Notes: a model not told the origin generated them from the sequence alone. DNA of 64,000 nucleotides from Bacteroidales bacterium UBA3653 (GCA_002373505.1 DFKE01000012.1:1-64000), one strand, 5' to 3'; numbered from the stretch's first letter, positions 23,760-34,500 are shown. Numbers and translations: made by a program.

Positions 23760-24707
23760 ATGATAGAAGAGAGCAAACGCCGTGTGGCGTATATCAATGA
23801 GATGATTGAGAGCGGTCATGCCGCGGAGTTGATACGTGACGGAGAAGCGTACCATGATGCGCAGCTGGCGCATATAGCGGACGAAGTATGCTCGCGCCCT
23901 GAGGTGCGCGTGGTGCTTATAGCCGGTCCCTCCTCCAGCGGCAAGACCAGCACGTCGCATAAACTGTGTCTGGAACTGCTGGCGCACGGCAAACAGCCGG
24001 TGGCGCTGTCGTTGGACAACTGGTATGTGGACGGCACACTCACTCCCCGCAAGAAAGACGGATCGAAGGACTACGAGTCGCTCTATGCTATTGATCTCAA
24101 GCAACTCGGAGAAGACCTCAAAGCGCTCATTGGAGGAAAAGAGATAGCACTGCCTACCTTCAATTTCGCAGAGGAGAAACGCGAGTACCCGGGCGACACA
24201 CTCCGGCTGGAGGAAGACGCGATCATGGTTGTCGAGGGGATCCATGCGCTCAATCCGATCCTCACGGAGGATATCGCCCCCGCGCATAAATACAAGGTGT
24301 ATGCGGCGCCGATGAGTTCGGTCTCGCTGGACGGCGAGCGGTGGGTGCCGACCTACGTACACAGGTTGCTCCGCCGGATAAGCCGGGACCTGAGGACAAG
24401 AGGCAAATCGCCGCAGACGACGATTGCCACATGGCCGTTCGTCATAGAAGGCGAAGCGCAATGGATAGAACCGTTCCGGAAAGAGGCGGATGCGGAGTTT
24501 GACACCACGATGCTGTACGAACTGCCGGCACTGCGGCTGACGGTGGAGACCGCACTACAGACAGTGCCCGCCTCATCCGAGGAATACCAGGTGGCGAAAC
24601 TGCTGCTGTACTACCTCTCTTTCTTCGAGTCCCTCGCCTCCGCTTTCATACCCAGGACATCTATCTTACGCGAGTTTATCGGCGGAAGCCAGTTCAATGT
24701 AGGGTAA
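23760..24707 (+). CDS. Uridine kinase-like nucleoside kinase
   Basis: A 315-residue P-loop kinase of the uridine kinase/phosphoribulokinase superfamily. Walker A is GPSSSGKTSTS (about residues 59-69), followed by DNWYVDG and VVEGIHALNP (Walker-B region). The C-terminal LREFIGGS is shared by the Bacteroidetes nucleoside kinases. Many relatives carry an extra N-terminal TGS/ThrRS-like region of about 250 residues; this one has only the kinase part. Nucleoside salvage is the probable role and would fit with tdk two genes upstream. ATG start after the GTGAAAA tract. Confidence 0.85.
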   Translation: MIEESKRRVAYINEMIESGHAAELIRDGEAYHDAQLAHIADEVCSRPEVRVVLIAGPSSSGKTSTSHKLCLELLAHGKQPVALSLDNWYVDGTLTPRKKDGSKDYESLYAIDLKQLGEDLKALIGGKEIALPTFNFAEEKREYPGDTLRLEEDAIMVVEGIHALNPILTEDIAPAHKYKVYAAPMSSVSLDGERWVPTYVHRLLRRISRDLRTRGKSPQTTIATWPFVIEGEAQWIEPFRKEADAEFDTTMLYELPALRLTVETALQTVPASSEEYQVAKLLLYYLSFFESLASAFIPRTSILREFIGGSQFNVG

Positions 24708-24752
24708 TTTAGGGCTTTTTTGACCTAAAAATGCAAAAAAATGCTAAATTAT

Positions 24753-24783
24753 TTGGTCATGTCAAAAAAAAGCAGTACTTTTG
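24753..24783 (+). promoter_or_regulatory. Promoter of the tRNA-Met transcript
   Basis: TTG-N20-TACTTTTG, about 21 nt before the mature tRNA. It is also the only visible promoter upstream of the TPP riboswitch and the TonB-dependent receptor. Confidence 0.82.
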
Positions 24784-24804
24784 TCGTCGCTTTTGAAACA
24801 AGAT

Positions 24805-24878
24805 GGCGGGATAGCTCAGCTGGTTAGAGCGCATGATTCATAATCATGAGGTCCCCAGTTCAATCCTGGGTCCCGCTA
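24805..24878 (+). tRNA. tRNA-Met (anticodon CAT)
   Basis: Cloverleaf with acceptor GGCGGGA / TCCCGCT (first pair G-U), D arm GCTC...GAGC, anticodon arm CATGA-TTCATAA-TCATG (anticodon CAT) and T arm CCCAG-TTCAATC-CTGGG. The discriminator is A and CCA is not encoded. It is an elongator-type tRNA; a lysidine-modified tRNA-Ile cannot be excluded by anticodon alone. Confidence 0.94.
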
Positions 24879-24882
24879 CAAG

Positions 24883-24906
24883 AACCACCGACAGGGTGGT
24901 TTTTTT
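24883..24906 (+). terminator. Intrinsic terminator after tRNA-Met
   Basis: AACCACC / GGTGGTT hairpin with a 4-nt-scale loop and six Ts. It separates the tRNA from the riboswitch, leaving the riboswitch without an obvious promoter of its own. Confidence 0.75.
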
Positions 24907-24911
24907 ACAAA

Positions 24912-24992
24912 TCATTTGAGTTCGGGGTGCCCAACAAATGGCTGAGATTATACCCGTTGAACTTGAACAGATAATGCTGTTAAAGGAAATGA
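24912..24992 (+). promoter_or_regulatory. TPP (thiamine pyrophosphate) riboswitch
   Basis: The conserved THI-box elements are present in order: CGGGGTGCC, GGCTGAGA, ATACCC, GAAC and ATAATGC. The receptor gene starts at once after the aptamer. Outer bases TCATTT (24,912-24,917) can pair with AAATGA (24,987-24,992), which includes the ATG at 24,989; ligand-stabilised closure would then hide the start codon. The pairing is inferred by eye and leaves a six-base internal loop on the 5' side. Confidence 0.9.
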
Positions 24993-27373
24993 AAACATTT
25001 CATCATTTGGACATTTACCATTTGGTCATTTATTTGGTCATTGGTACCTTTGCTGCGCAAATGAGTGCGCAGACAAACGCGCAAGAAGCGCAAGTTTCCC
25101 GACAAGACACACTGTCCGCAAGCGATTTTCAGCTTGATGAGATTGAGGTGAGTGCCAAACGCGTTCAACAGACGACCCTCTCCCACCAAGTAACGAAAAG
25201 CGAGGATCTGAACCGTGAGAACACGGGTCAGAACTTACCGTATTTATTGAGCACCACTCCCGGTTTACAGGTAACGAGCGATGACGGTTTAGGCGTAGGA
25301 TACACGTATTTCCGTGTGCGCGGGACCGACCACACACGTATCAACATGACCGTGAACGACGTGCCTCTGAACGACGGAGAGAGCCAGTCTGTCTTCTGGG
25401 TGAACATGACGGATATGGCCTCGAGCATGAGCAGTATAGATGTGCAGCGCGGCGTTGGCACCAGTACGAACGGTTCGGCATCCTTCGGCGCGAGTCTGAA
25501 CATGCAGACCAACGAGCCGTCAGTAGTCAGCCGACAGCTATCTGACGACCGGAGTCACGTGACCCTCGCCTTCAACGGAGGTATGTACAAGACCTTCAAA
25601 GAGATGGTGAACGCCCATATCGTTCTCCCTAGCAGATGGGTCGCCAATGCGCGGTTCAGCAAGGTCAATTCAGACGGATTCCTATACCGCACCGGCAGCG
25701 ATCTATATAGCTACTACGGCGATCTTGGTTGGTACGGCAAACAGACCCAAGTGGTAGCCCGTCTCTTCGGCGGAAGCGAAAAAACAGGAATGGGTTGGGA
25801 CGGCGTGGATTATAACACCGCCTACGGTATCAACGGTGCCGACAGACGCTATAACCCTGCGGGTGAATATACCGTCAAAGATAGCCAAGGAAACGACTCC
25901 ACCGTCTATTACTCCAACCAGACGGACAACTACGCCCAGCAGCATGCCCAGATAGCCGTCACCCATCGTTTCACCCCTCAATGGAGCCTCAACGCAACCC
26001 TCCATTATACCCACGGAGGCGGTTACTACGAGCAATACGAGAACAAGGCACTGAAGTATTTCAACCTGCTGCCCTATACCGATGCTGCCCAAGGCAAAGT
26101 GGAAAAGAGCGACGGCATCTACCGCAAGAACCTGAATAACCATTTCTACGGAGCTGTCCTCTCCGCCAAATACACCTCCGAAGCAGTGCAGGCGCAAATC
26201 GGAGCCGCAGCCAATGACTATATCGGTGCCCATTGGGGCGAACTGCTTTGGGTCAGCGATCCTCATTACTCCCAAACGATCCCTTACGCCTATGAGTTCT
26301 ACCGCGCTAACAGCCGCAAAGTGGATGCCAATATCTACGCCAAAGCAAATTGGCATATTATCCACCGCGCCCAAGAGCGTCTGTCGCTCTACGCCGACCT
26401 GCAATACCGGTATGTGCGCTATCGGATGGCAGGCATCAATGCCGATGCGCTGAAAAAGTATGCGGACCAACCGGACCTGACCGAGCTGCCGCTGCTGGTA
26501 CAATACCATTTCTTCAACCCCAAAGCCGGACTCACCTACCAAAACCACGGTCATCTGTTAGCAGGTTCGTTCGCCATGGCAAACCGCGATCCCAGTCGCG
26601 ACAATTACACGGAGAACATCATTTACGACCGCACGACGAAGACCTACTCCGGCAACATGCCCAAAGCCGAAACGCTCTTCGACTATGAGTTAGGCTATAC
26701 GTACGCGCATACGCGTTTTAATATAGGTCTCAACCTCTATTTCATGGATTACGACAACCAGTTGGTACTGACAGGGCGCGTAAACGACGTAGGTAAACAG
26801 AGCACAACGAACGTGAAAGACTCCTACCGGATGGGTATGGAACTGATGGCCGGCGTACGGATAACCAACTGGTTCAGATGGGAAGGAAACATGGTTGTGA
26901 GCCGTAACAAGATACAGAACTATACGGAGACTATCACCCGTTATGACGAGAACTGGAAATGGGTAGGGGAAGAAGAGGTGTTCTTCAAAGAAACGACTAT
27001 CGCTTTTTCTCCGACCATCACAGCGATGAGCCTCTTTACCTTTGACTACGCAGGTTTTATAGGAACCATTCAGACGAACGTCACGGGCAAACAGTACTTG
27101 GACAACACTCAGAACGAGACCGCTGCGCTCAAAGCCTACACGACGACGAACGTACACTTGGAGTACAGCCTGCCGATGAAACAATGGTGCAAAGAGAAAA
27201 AAGGAGTGCCAAACATCAAACTGCTCTGCCAACTCAATAATATCTTTAACGCAAAATATGCGTCAAACGGCGGTAGCGACTGCTCCTATTTCCAGGACGG
27301 CAAAGCATGCTGGCCATGGTACTACGCGCAAGCGGGCATCAACGTCCACGCCGGCTTCGTCGTTAAATGGTAA
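24989..27373 (+). CDS. TonB-dependent outer-membrane receptor, probably for thiamine
   Basis: A 794-residue TonB-dependent receptor. The plug domain begins near 'LPYLLSTTPGLQVTSDDGLGVGYTYFRVRGTDHTRINMTVNDVPLND' and the barrel ends in an aromatic terminus (HAGFVVKW). The TPP riboswitch directly upstream indicates thiamine or a thiamine derivative as cargo. The longer reading from ATG 24,938 is wrong because that ATG is inside the aptamer (GGCTGAGA); the ATG at 24,989 gives a signal peptide. That signal peptide (HHLDIYHLVIYLVIGTFAAQMSAQ) has a repeat-derived core. The usual Bacteroides partners (PnuT transporter and thiamine pyrophosphokinase) are not next to it. Confidence 0.9.
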   Translation: MKTFHHLDIYHLVIYLVIGTFAAQMSAQTNAQEAQVSRQDTLSASDFQLDEIEVSAKRVQQTTLSHQVTKSEDLNRENTGQNLPYLLSTTPGLQVTSDDGLGVGYTYFRVRGTDHTRINMTVNDVPLNDGESQSVFWVNMTDMASSMSSIDVQRGVGTSTNGSASFGASLNMQTNEPSVVSRQLSDDRSHVTLAFNGGMYKTFKEMVNAHIVLPSRWVANARFSKVNSDGFLYRTGSDLYSYYGDLGWYGKQTQVVARLFGGSEKTGMGWDGVDYNTAYGINGADRRYNPAGEYTVKDSQGNDSTVYYSNQTDNYAQQHAQIAVTHRFTPQWSLNATLHYTHGGGYYEQYENKALKYFNLLPYTDAAQGKVEKSDGIYRKNLNNHFYGAVLSAKYTSEAVQAQIGAAANDYIGAHWGELLWVSDPHYSQTIPYAYEFYRANSRKVDANIYAKANWHIIHRAQERLSLYADLQYRYVRYRMAGINADALKKYADQPDLTELPLLVQYHFFNPKAGLTYQNHGHLLAGSFAMANRDPSRDNYTENIIYDRTTKTYSGNMPKAETLFDYELGYTYAHTRFNIGLNLYFMDYDNQLVLTGRVNDVGKQSTTNVKDSYRMGMELMAGVRITNWFRWEGNMVVSRNKIQNYTETITRYDENWKWVGEEEVFFKETTIAFSPTITAMSLFTFDYAGFIGTIQTNVTGKQYLDNTQNETAALKAYTTTNVHLEYSLPMKQWCKEKKGVPNIKLLCQLNNIFNAKYASNGGSDCSYFQDGKACWPWYYAQAGINVHAGFVVKW
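24995..25043 (+). repeat. Tandem tract (CATTTGG family) coding a signal peptide core
   Basis: Units CATTTGG, ACATTTAC, CATTTGGT, CATTTAT, TTGGTCATT. Translated as HHLDIYHLVIYLVIG, it provides the hydrophobic core of the receptor's signal peptide. Reverse-strand copies of the same unit occur in ileS and in the genes at 28,900 and 50,600. Confidence 0.85.
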
Positions 27374-27718
27374 ATTCTCTATAGATGAAAGCCGAGATAC
27401 CCCACCATCTCTCGAAAACGGTTCGATAATGGTTCGATAATGGTTCGAGAATGAGTGCTAAATGAGTCGTAAATGACCCGTGAGTAAATTAGCACTCTAT
27501 GTCGAGTTAGGAACGCTACCATCACGGGACCTGGAGGACTGCCTTGACTTGGCAGTCCGAAAAGGGAAGGCAGGCGGGGAGCCTAAGCCGACCGAGAAGA
27601 AGGACGACGTCGGCCCCACGCCGCCCTCACGCCGGCTCAAACAAATATCATAGTAATCTGCGTGCTATTTTGCCGATTTTAGTCAAGTTAACAGGTTTTG
27701 TAATAAATGTAGTATGCA
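27374..27718. other. Non-coding region after the thiamine receptor
   Basis: No coding sequence is supported. It contains an 11-nt tandem repeat (27,417-27,456) and two strong hairpins: GGACTGCC/GGCAGTCC (27,536-27,558) and GCCGAC/GTCGGC (27,587-27,614). The G-rich stretch in between could belong to a structured RNA, but I recognise no family. Confidence 0.45.
27417..27456 (+). repeat. 11-nt tandem repeat (GGTTCGATAAT)
   Basis: Three near-identical copies of GGTTCGATAAT, the third with GAGAAT, followed by a looser AAATGAG/AAATGAC pattern. It begins about 44 nt after the receptor stop codon. Confidence 0.85.
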
Positions 27719-27740
27719 TAAAAAAGCGGCAAACCGCTTT
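27719..27740 (-). terminator. Terminator of the toxin-antitoxin pair
   Basis: On the minus strand AAAGCGG-TTTG-CCGCTTTTTT, a 7-bp stem with U-run, 28 nt after the antitoxin stop. Confidence 0.8.
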
Positions 27741-27768
27741 GGATTACCGCTTTGGGGATATAGGTTGC

Positions 27769-28071
27769 TTATGCCAATGTCCGGGACAATTCGAACTTTA
27801 ACCCGAGTGCATCAATGATACGAAGGACAGTAGAAATAGAAGGATCTATCAATCCATTTTCAATCCGAGAGATATAACTCTTATTTGCACCTATGCGGCG
27901 CGCCAGTTCGGCTTGTGTCACATGTTCTTCCTTTCTGGCTTCTTGTAAGATAAGCCCCATGTAGTAAGCACGCGCTTGGTTATTGAATTCCTCGCGCTCG
28001 GGGGTACCCAACTCGCCGTGTTTCTTTGCTAACACAGCACTATAACTGGTCAAATTAGGATTTGCTTGCAT
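27769..28071 (-). CDS. HigA-like antitoxin (XRE family HTH)
   Basis: A 100-residue DNA-binding protein with a classical helix-turn-helix (VTQAELARRIGANKSYISRIENGLIDPSISTVLRII, about residues 50-85). It is the second gene of a toxin-first pair, overlapping the toxin gene by 17 nt. In HigBA systems the antitoxin binds and neutralises the toxin and represses the shared promoter. The start is the ATG at 28,071. The order toxin-antitoxin and the HTH type support HigA over other antitoxins. Confidence 0.88.
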   Translation of the reverse strand: MQANPNLTSYSAVLAKKHGELGTPEREEFNNQARAYYMGLILQEARKEEHVTQAELARRIGANKSYISRIENGLIDPSISTVLRIIDALGLKFELSRTLA

Positions 28072-28384
28072 AATATTCCTCCTTTAGTTTGATAGCTTTT
28101 TCTAATTCTTTTTGAGGTGTCTTCTGGCTCTTCTTCTGGAAACCATTGAACAACACCACAATATTTCCGTCATCAAAGATAAAGAACACACGATAGATGT
28201 TACTCTCATATTCCGCGCGCAGTTCATATATATCGTTGCGCAGATACTTTACAAATTTCTTGCTTACTTTGTCCTGCGTTTCCAAGAGAGAAAGGGCATA
28301 CTCAATTTTTGTGACCACTTTCTCAGACAAGGACTCAAGAAAATCGTAAAAGTAGTTCTTATACACGAAGATTTCTCTCGTCAT
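28055..28384 (-). CDS. HigB/RelE-type toxin (Gp49-like)
   Basis: A 109-residue protein of the phage Gp49-like HigB family, part of the RelE/ParE superfamily of ribosome-dependent mRNA interferases. The core 'KFVKYLRNDIYELRAEYESNIYRVFFIFDDGNIVVLFNGFQKKSQKTP' is characteristic, with the basic and aromatic residues near the C-terminus (F-N-G-F-x-K-K-S-x-K-T-P) forming the active site. It precedes the antitoxin gene. Preceded by a consensus promoter. Predicted as functional, since no truncation is seen. Confidence 0.9.
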   Translation of the reverse strand: MTREIFVYKNYFYDFLESLSEKVVTKIEYALSLLETQDKVSKKFVKYLRNDIYELRAEYESNIYRVFFIFDDGNIVVLFNGFQKKSQKTPQKELEKAIKLKEEYYASKS

Positions 28385-28409
28385 TTTTACCTTTATTCAA
28401 AATTCGGTG

Positions 28410-28440
28410 CAAAGATACAAAAAGTTTCAATATCATGCAA
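28410..28440 (-). promoter_or_regulatory. Promoter of the HigBA pair
   Basis: Minus-strand TTG-N20-TATCTTTG about 26 nt before the toxin ATG. The -33 region overlaps AAAAGTTGCATGATATTG, a possible repressor site. Confidence 0.82.
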
Positions 28441-28500
28441 CTTTTTTGCTTACTTTTTTAATTTTTTCTTTATTTTTAGCCCCGAAGGGTCAAAAATGAC

Positions 28501-31500
28501 TTAGCGGGCGAGGTTGAGGACTTTGTGCGCACGGTCGTTGACCTTGACGATATAGCCGTTCTGATAGGTGAGCGGGGTGGTGTATTCGTACCCGGATGCG
28601 ACAGCCTGGTGGATCAGTTTGCCGGAAGCGGAATAGACGGTGATCCTGTCGCCCGCCACCAAGCCGCGGACGAAGAGCGAACCCTCATAGGAATAGACCA
28701 CGTATTGGCGTGCGCCGTCCTTGTCGGTCTTGGGGAACCCGCCGATACGGAGGGCGAAGCGGTCATTGGTCTCTCCCGGGTCGAGTTCGACGGTATAGTC
28801 CTCCTCCTGCAGGTTCGTAAAGCGGTTCAGACGGTAGTCAATGAGCCAGACGTATTCATACCCGGCGAAGGCTTCTTTCTCGGGAAGGGAGAAATCAAGT
28901 ACCATTTGGCCATTTACCATTTGGTCATTTTGCGGGATATAGACGCCGAGGGGTATGTCCACCTCGGTCGGTGCGGCTCCGAGGAGCGAGATACGCGAGG
29001 TGCGGGCAGCATCCATCATATAGAGCTGCGGTGTTGCGGTATTGGTGCTCCATTTGATACCGTCCCTGCCGTAGTTATATCGTACATCCTTCCGTGCAGC
29101 GGCGTCCGGGATAGCGGTGAGGAAATCGGAGAGAACGGAAACCCCACCCGACCTCCCCTCAAGGGAGGTGGAAACAGGCGCATGCGCAGGCATGGGCGAC
29201 GGGGTAGGAGTGGCGGGTCGTGATACCATTCTGAGGATAGGACGGGAGGCCTTCTCATTGCGGTCGTAATAGGGCAGGTGGAAGACGAGTGTCTCTTTGT
29301 CCTTGGTGGTAGCGGTCTGGGTGAAGAACGCATTGCCCATCGCCATAGTAGCGCCCTTGTCCCAGGAACGCGAGGTGTACATCTGGTCGCCGGAAGTAAG
29401 ATAATTGCCCGCTCCGTCCATCTGGTAGAACACATGGGGAATATACATCTGGCGGAGATAATTGCCTTCCTCCAAGATGGTATCCGTCCGATAGTTGGAT
29501 ACGAGCCACGGCAGGCCCTTCATGTTCCATCCCATATCCTCCTGGCGCGTGAAGTTAAGATCATTACCGGTACCGGCTATGCGCCAGTCGTACTGGGTGA
29601 GGAAGACATACTTATCATTTTCATTCTCAGTATAGACGTACTGTCCGACGGAAGGAGCGAAAGAGGTAAAGCGCAGCGTAGTATCCGTCATGACGGAGCC
29701 GAAGTCCATCAAGTATCCTTCGGTGGCGGTACGGTTCACGGCATCCACTTTCGTCCATAGAGCCGAGTTGTCGGTCTGGAAGACATAGTCTTTCGCCGAC
29801 CGTGCTTCCCCATTGTACTGATACCATGTGATTGGTGATTGGTAACCGGTCATTGGTGATTGGGCATTGGTTATATTCGTAATATCATAGTCGAACGGCC
29901 ATGCGGTCATAGAGTAGCGCTGGTTAACGAAGCGTTTCTCCGCTGCCACATAGGCAAGCTGTACATTATGCCCGTTGCCGTAGAACGATGCACCCGATTT
30001 GAGAAGCATATACCCCGGACGGAAGGTGAATGGCGTGGAACTCTTTATATCCACAAAGTCCGGTAGGTTTTGATACTGCATGCTCATGGCAGAGCTGTCC
30101 ATCAGATAGACCACAGACCCCTGATGAGGATAGCTGTTGCCTCCGTAGTTCTCCAAATAAGCGTATAACTTATACATATCTCCCACTTCATCCGATCCTA
30201 ATACTTTATTGGTTCTGGCTGTAATCTCCCGCACCGTATTCGGCTCTACTCTCCATGTCTCGAGCGCACCCATATCAACCGCCGGACCTATCTTACGCGG
30301 GTTGCCGAGCACATCGCGGTCATAACGGAAGGCGATGGTGCTATCGCCTACATACGGAGCATAAACAGCACCCAAAGACGCATCGTCTATGCCGGCGTGG
30401 ATGTAGGCACTATGCTCATGGAGCTGGTATCCCAGTGCTTTGTTCTCCAGGAGATAATCCGGCAAGGTGTATGGCGTTTGCTCTGTAAAATACGGCGCGA
30501 AACAGTCGGGTGATACGAGCTTGGAGTTGAGCGCGATATTATTCCGTACCGCCCCCGGCACAGCCTCAGTGGTATCTATCGGCGCAACCGATTCGATATC
30601 CGAGACGATGGTGTTATTGAGCGCCAGACCGTTGGCTCCCACGCGCACCAGCGTCGAAGCCGAGTCGCCATAGATGAGCGAATTATAGAGCAGACCCTTG
30701 CGCACCTCAACCAGCGGCATCGCATCCACTTTGTTATTGACAATGAGACAGTTCCGCACAGCGGACAAGTCATTGTCTATAATCACCGGCGTGGAATGGG
30801 CGTTCGCCGTATTGGTGATCATAAATCCATCGAGCAGGAAGCCCGTTTCAAACGGGTCGCCCTCAATGCGGACGGAGGTGACACTGGAAGGAGTAGCGGA
30901 TGTAGCCACGCCGGATTCGTATGCCCGAACATAGTTGACGAACCGCTGACACTCCGCGTCGGTGTACTCATATTGATTTTCGCTTCCTTCGATGAGTGAA
31001 GCCTTCGCTGTATCGGTAAAGTTAGATGGCAGCGAACCATAGACAAATACTCCGTCGCGCGCCTCAATCGGTCCGAGGGATTGCGGGTCTCCCTGCACAA
31101 ATACGTATGCTTTGCGGCTCTCGCGTTTTTCCGCATCCTGGTTCAAATAGGTATATACAGCAGCGGCATCGATGGCGTTCTGGAGTTGTCCTTGTCCGAA
31201 GGGTCTGGTCCAGTGCGATCCGTCGCCTGCCATAGCCTCCGCCACAGCGGGTCGTACATAGAGCACGCGCTGGATCTGCGCCAGACATTCGAATGCGCCA
31301 CGCTCCAATCCCGGACCGGACAGACGAGGTTTATGCGCCAGATCGTATTCGGATGTCAGGGCGGGTCGCTCTGCGGCAGGATAGCGGAATAACACACGCG
31401 AACTATAGATACCCTGATCCGCTTGACCGGAGGTCTTCATGCTCGGGTTGAGCCGGAAACTGCGGTCTCGTCTCTGTCCCGAGGAAGTTGCGGATGTGAA

Positions 31501-34500
31501 GGGGTTCACAAATCCCGGGCCCTCACTGACGGAGTTGTTGACGGTTGAGAGAGAGTCGTTATGGAGGTCCGTATCACCCGCACGGAAACAGCCCCAGAAA
31601 GCGTTGTGGGTCACGCTGTCGGTGATACCGGTGCGGTTCTTGTCCTCGTCGGATGCCCGTCCCCATCGAGTAGCATCGGGATCCGGTCCGAACTGGAGCA
31701 TGGTCGTGGTATCATTGGCGAGGTCGTCGAGCCAGATGAGGGAGTTATGGATCTGATTGCCCGGAGCCTCAAGAGTGATATGTCCTCCGTTGAGGGCGAA
31801 GGTGGAGTTGATTATCGTGACAGCGTTAGGAGCGCTCTTGGGTATATTCTCCAGGCGGGCATAGATAGGTGCACCGGCGTTGGAGTGGAAGAGCGAGTTG
31901 ACGATGAGCGACGATCCTCCTCCGTGGTCGATACGGATCGCAGGAGAGCGTTGGGCGGCAGGCACGGACCAGTCTCCGTTGTCCATGAAGGTACAGTTGG
32001 TGATGGTCAGTTTGGGCAGTGAGACTACTTTCTCTCCCAGATGGATAGTATCGGCATAGAGGACGGAGTCCATGATAGGTGTGAAGGTAGTGCCACTCGA
32101 TTTCTCATACTGCCGTTGCCAGCGATAGTAGATAGCGGCACCTCCGTTATTGGAGAGCAGTCCCTCTCCATCGCCTTTGGCGCGAGTGGAATAGGGGTTG
32201 ATGAAAGTCAGACCATCGAAGGTGATGGGGATGACGAACTTATCGGACGTAGTGACCTGTCCGGTCCAGTTGGCTTGCTCCCATTGGCGTGACATATCTT
32301 CGATGACGAAGAGCTGGTTACGCTGGTTAGCGGTACCGATATTAGGCATCTCCAGGACGGTGGGGTGGGCTACCGGGTCGCGGGGTTTGTCCTTGACATC
32401 AAAGCTGTATCCGCCGAGGAAGGTCAGGCTCTTTACGCCATAGTCCTTATCCGCCTCCGCGCTATCGGGCAGCAGCGGCTCGAGGGAGTTGGAGGAGATG
32501 AGGAAGGTACGCCGGTTATTGAGCACGTTGTTCGGGGAGAAGACGCCTTCCTCGTCGCCCAGGAAGCAGACGTACTTGTCGTGGTTATTACGGGACGACA
32601 TGAGCATGTCGATGGCGTACTGGAGATCGGTGGTAGGTGTCTCCCAGTGGAGTCCGTCGCGGACGGAGCCTTTCTCCTTGGTAGCGACCCACATGGTATC
32701 TATCTCCTGTCCCTCCATGTCGAGCTGTACGTACTGGTATTCATATATACCCATATCGATGAAGATATCTTCGATCTTCATACGGGGGTTGAGGGAGATA
32801 CGGTTCATGACTCCCGAGGTCTCGCTGTCGCTGTTGCTGCGGGTGTAGGTCATGTATTGCTGGTTACCGAGCGGCAGAGGCGGGTTGACCTGCGAGGTGT
32901 ACGTGCCGTAGCGTTTGGCAAACCAGTTGTAAATAGCCCCCGGGGTATCCTGTGTGTCGCGGAAGCTTGCTACGGGCACGCCGGAGACGGGGATGACCGC
33001 TTCTTTGAGCGCCTGATCGGAGATAGAGGGGTTGATAGCGCGAACAGCTGCTTTGGCCTCCTCCTCGGTATCATAGTGTGTCTTACCGGTATAGGTGGTG
33101 ATATAGTATCCCACGCCTCGCACTACGTTCTGGGAGAGAGCACCCCATCCCTGGTCGGTGGTGATATTCATACGTGCCTGGAGCCAGTCGGCGTTCTGCA
33201 TATATCCGTCTATACCGGCTACGAAGGAGGGTTGTCTGAAGTTCGGTCCGTCGGTAGCGGTATTGATACGGTTGATGATGACATTGTTGTTGCCATGGAG
33301 GTAAGAGAAGAGGCTGTCATAAGACTCCACGGGGGTACCATTGTGCAGCTCCAGCTTCACCGCCTTCTTACGTGGATCGACGAAGGCGCGTTGCTCCTCC
33401 CTGGTGAGGAGGTAACCATCCTTGGTAGGTCTCATGCCGGTAGGTCCATAGCCGGTGCGGTAGGAACAAAAATAGAGTCCCTCGAGTGAATCGCCCACGG
33501 CGCGTAGCTGCATCAGTTTGGCAATCGTCTCGGCCTTGAAGGTGTCTCGTTTCTGCAAGTCAGGTTCCACGGTGGTCCAGTAATGGAAGAGGGAGTCGTA
33601 CTCGTGGTAGTATTTCTCGTACCTGTCCCAGATCTTACCATCGTAGTGGAAGACTCCGGCGCGGGAGTTCTTGTACTTGTTATTGAAGGCTTCTATCTCC
33701 GTCTGAGTGGGGGGTTCTACGTTCTCCAGTTCGCCGATATTATTGACCTCGAAGACCTCGTTGCCCCAGAAAAGGCAGTTGAAGGCATACTGCATGGAGT
33801 CGGGGTTCGAATAGTGGTTGTTAGCCAAGAAATTATAGATAGAAGGGTATGCCACCGCCTTGTTCTTCATAAAATGGCAGTTGATGGCGCGCAGCATAGC
33901 TTGAGAGCCGACAGAGAGCACTCCTCCGAATCCCTGACGGGCGTCGGCATCGGCGATCTGTTCTTTGGGTGAGACGGCGGTGACGGGGTACAGCCCGCGT
34001 CGCGCCTCGTTGTTATCAAAGAGCGTATTGGAGATATAACAGGTGGCATTGGTAGCGATACAGCCACCGGCAGTCCAAGGTATATACTTCTGGTCGAGTT
34101 TGGTCATCGGTCCCTGCGAGTAGTTCTGGGTGAAGTGGCAGCCATACAAGTAGATACCGCCGTTGGAGTATATAGCACCGCCGTTACCCGCCATGTTATC
34201 GGTGAAGACACAGTTCTCCACGATGATAGGGATATCGTATTTTGCAGGTGCGGTGACGACAGGTACCTCAGTATCCTCCGGGCTGTCGAAGGACTCGGTC
34301 CAGTTACCGTCCACAAGGATACCACCGCCCTGGAAATAGGTCTTGGTAGCATAGTGGTGGGCAACGGTGTCGGGTGCGTCAATATGGTTGGCGCAACCTC
34401 CGGTGATCTGGATTCCGTCGAACTCGGTGGTACGGGCGAGGATAGAGAAGTCGCACTCCTCATGGAAATGGTCGTGATCATCGAAGGAGATGGGGCCGGA

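Noticed and set aside
24883..24906. The terminator after tRNA-Met as part of the riboswitch expression platform
   Set aside because: It lies before the aptamer in transcription order and so cannot respond to it.
24938..24988. An upstream start for the thiamine receptor
   Set aside because: This ATG is the conserved GGCTGAGA region of the TPP aptamer, and it would put extra residues before the signal peptide.
27374..27718. A cobalamin riboswitch in the G-rich block
   Set aside because: Some GGGAAG and AGCC-like strings occur, but the B12 box and its order are not found and no cobalamin gene follows.
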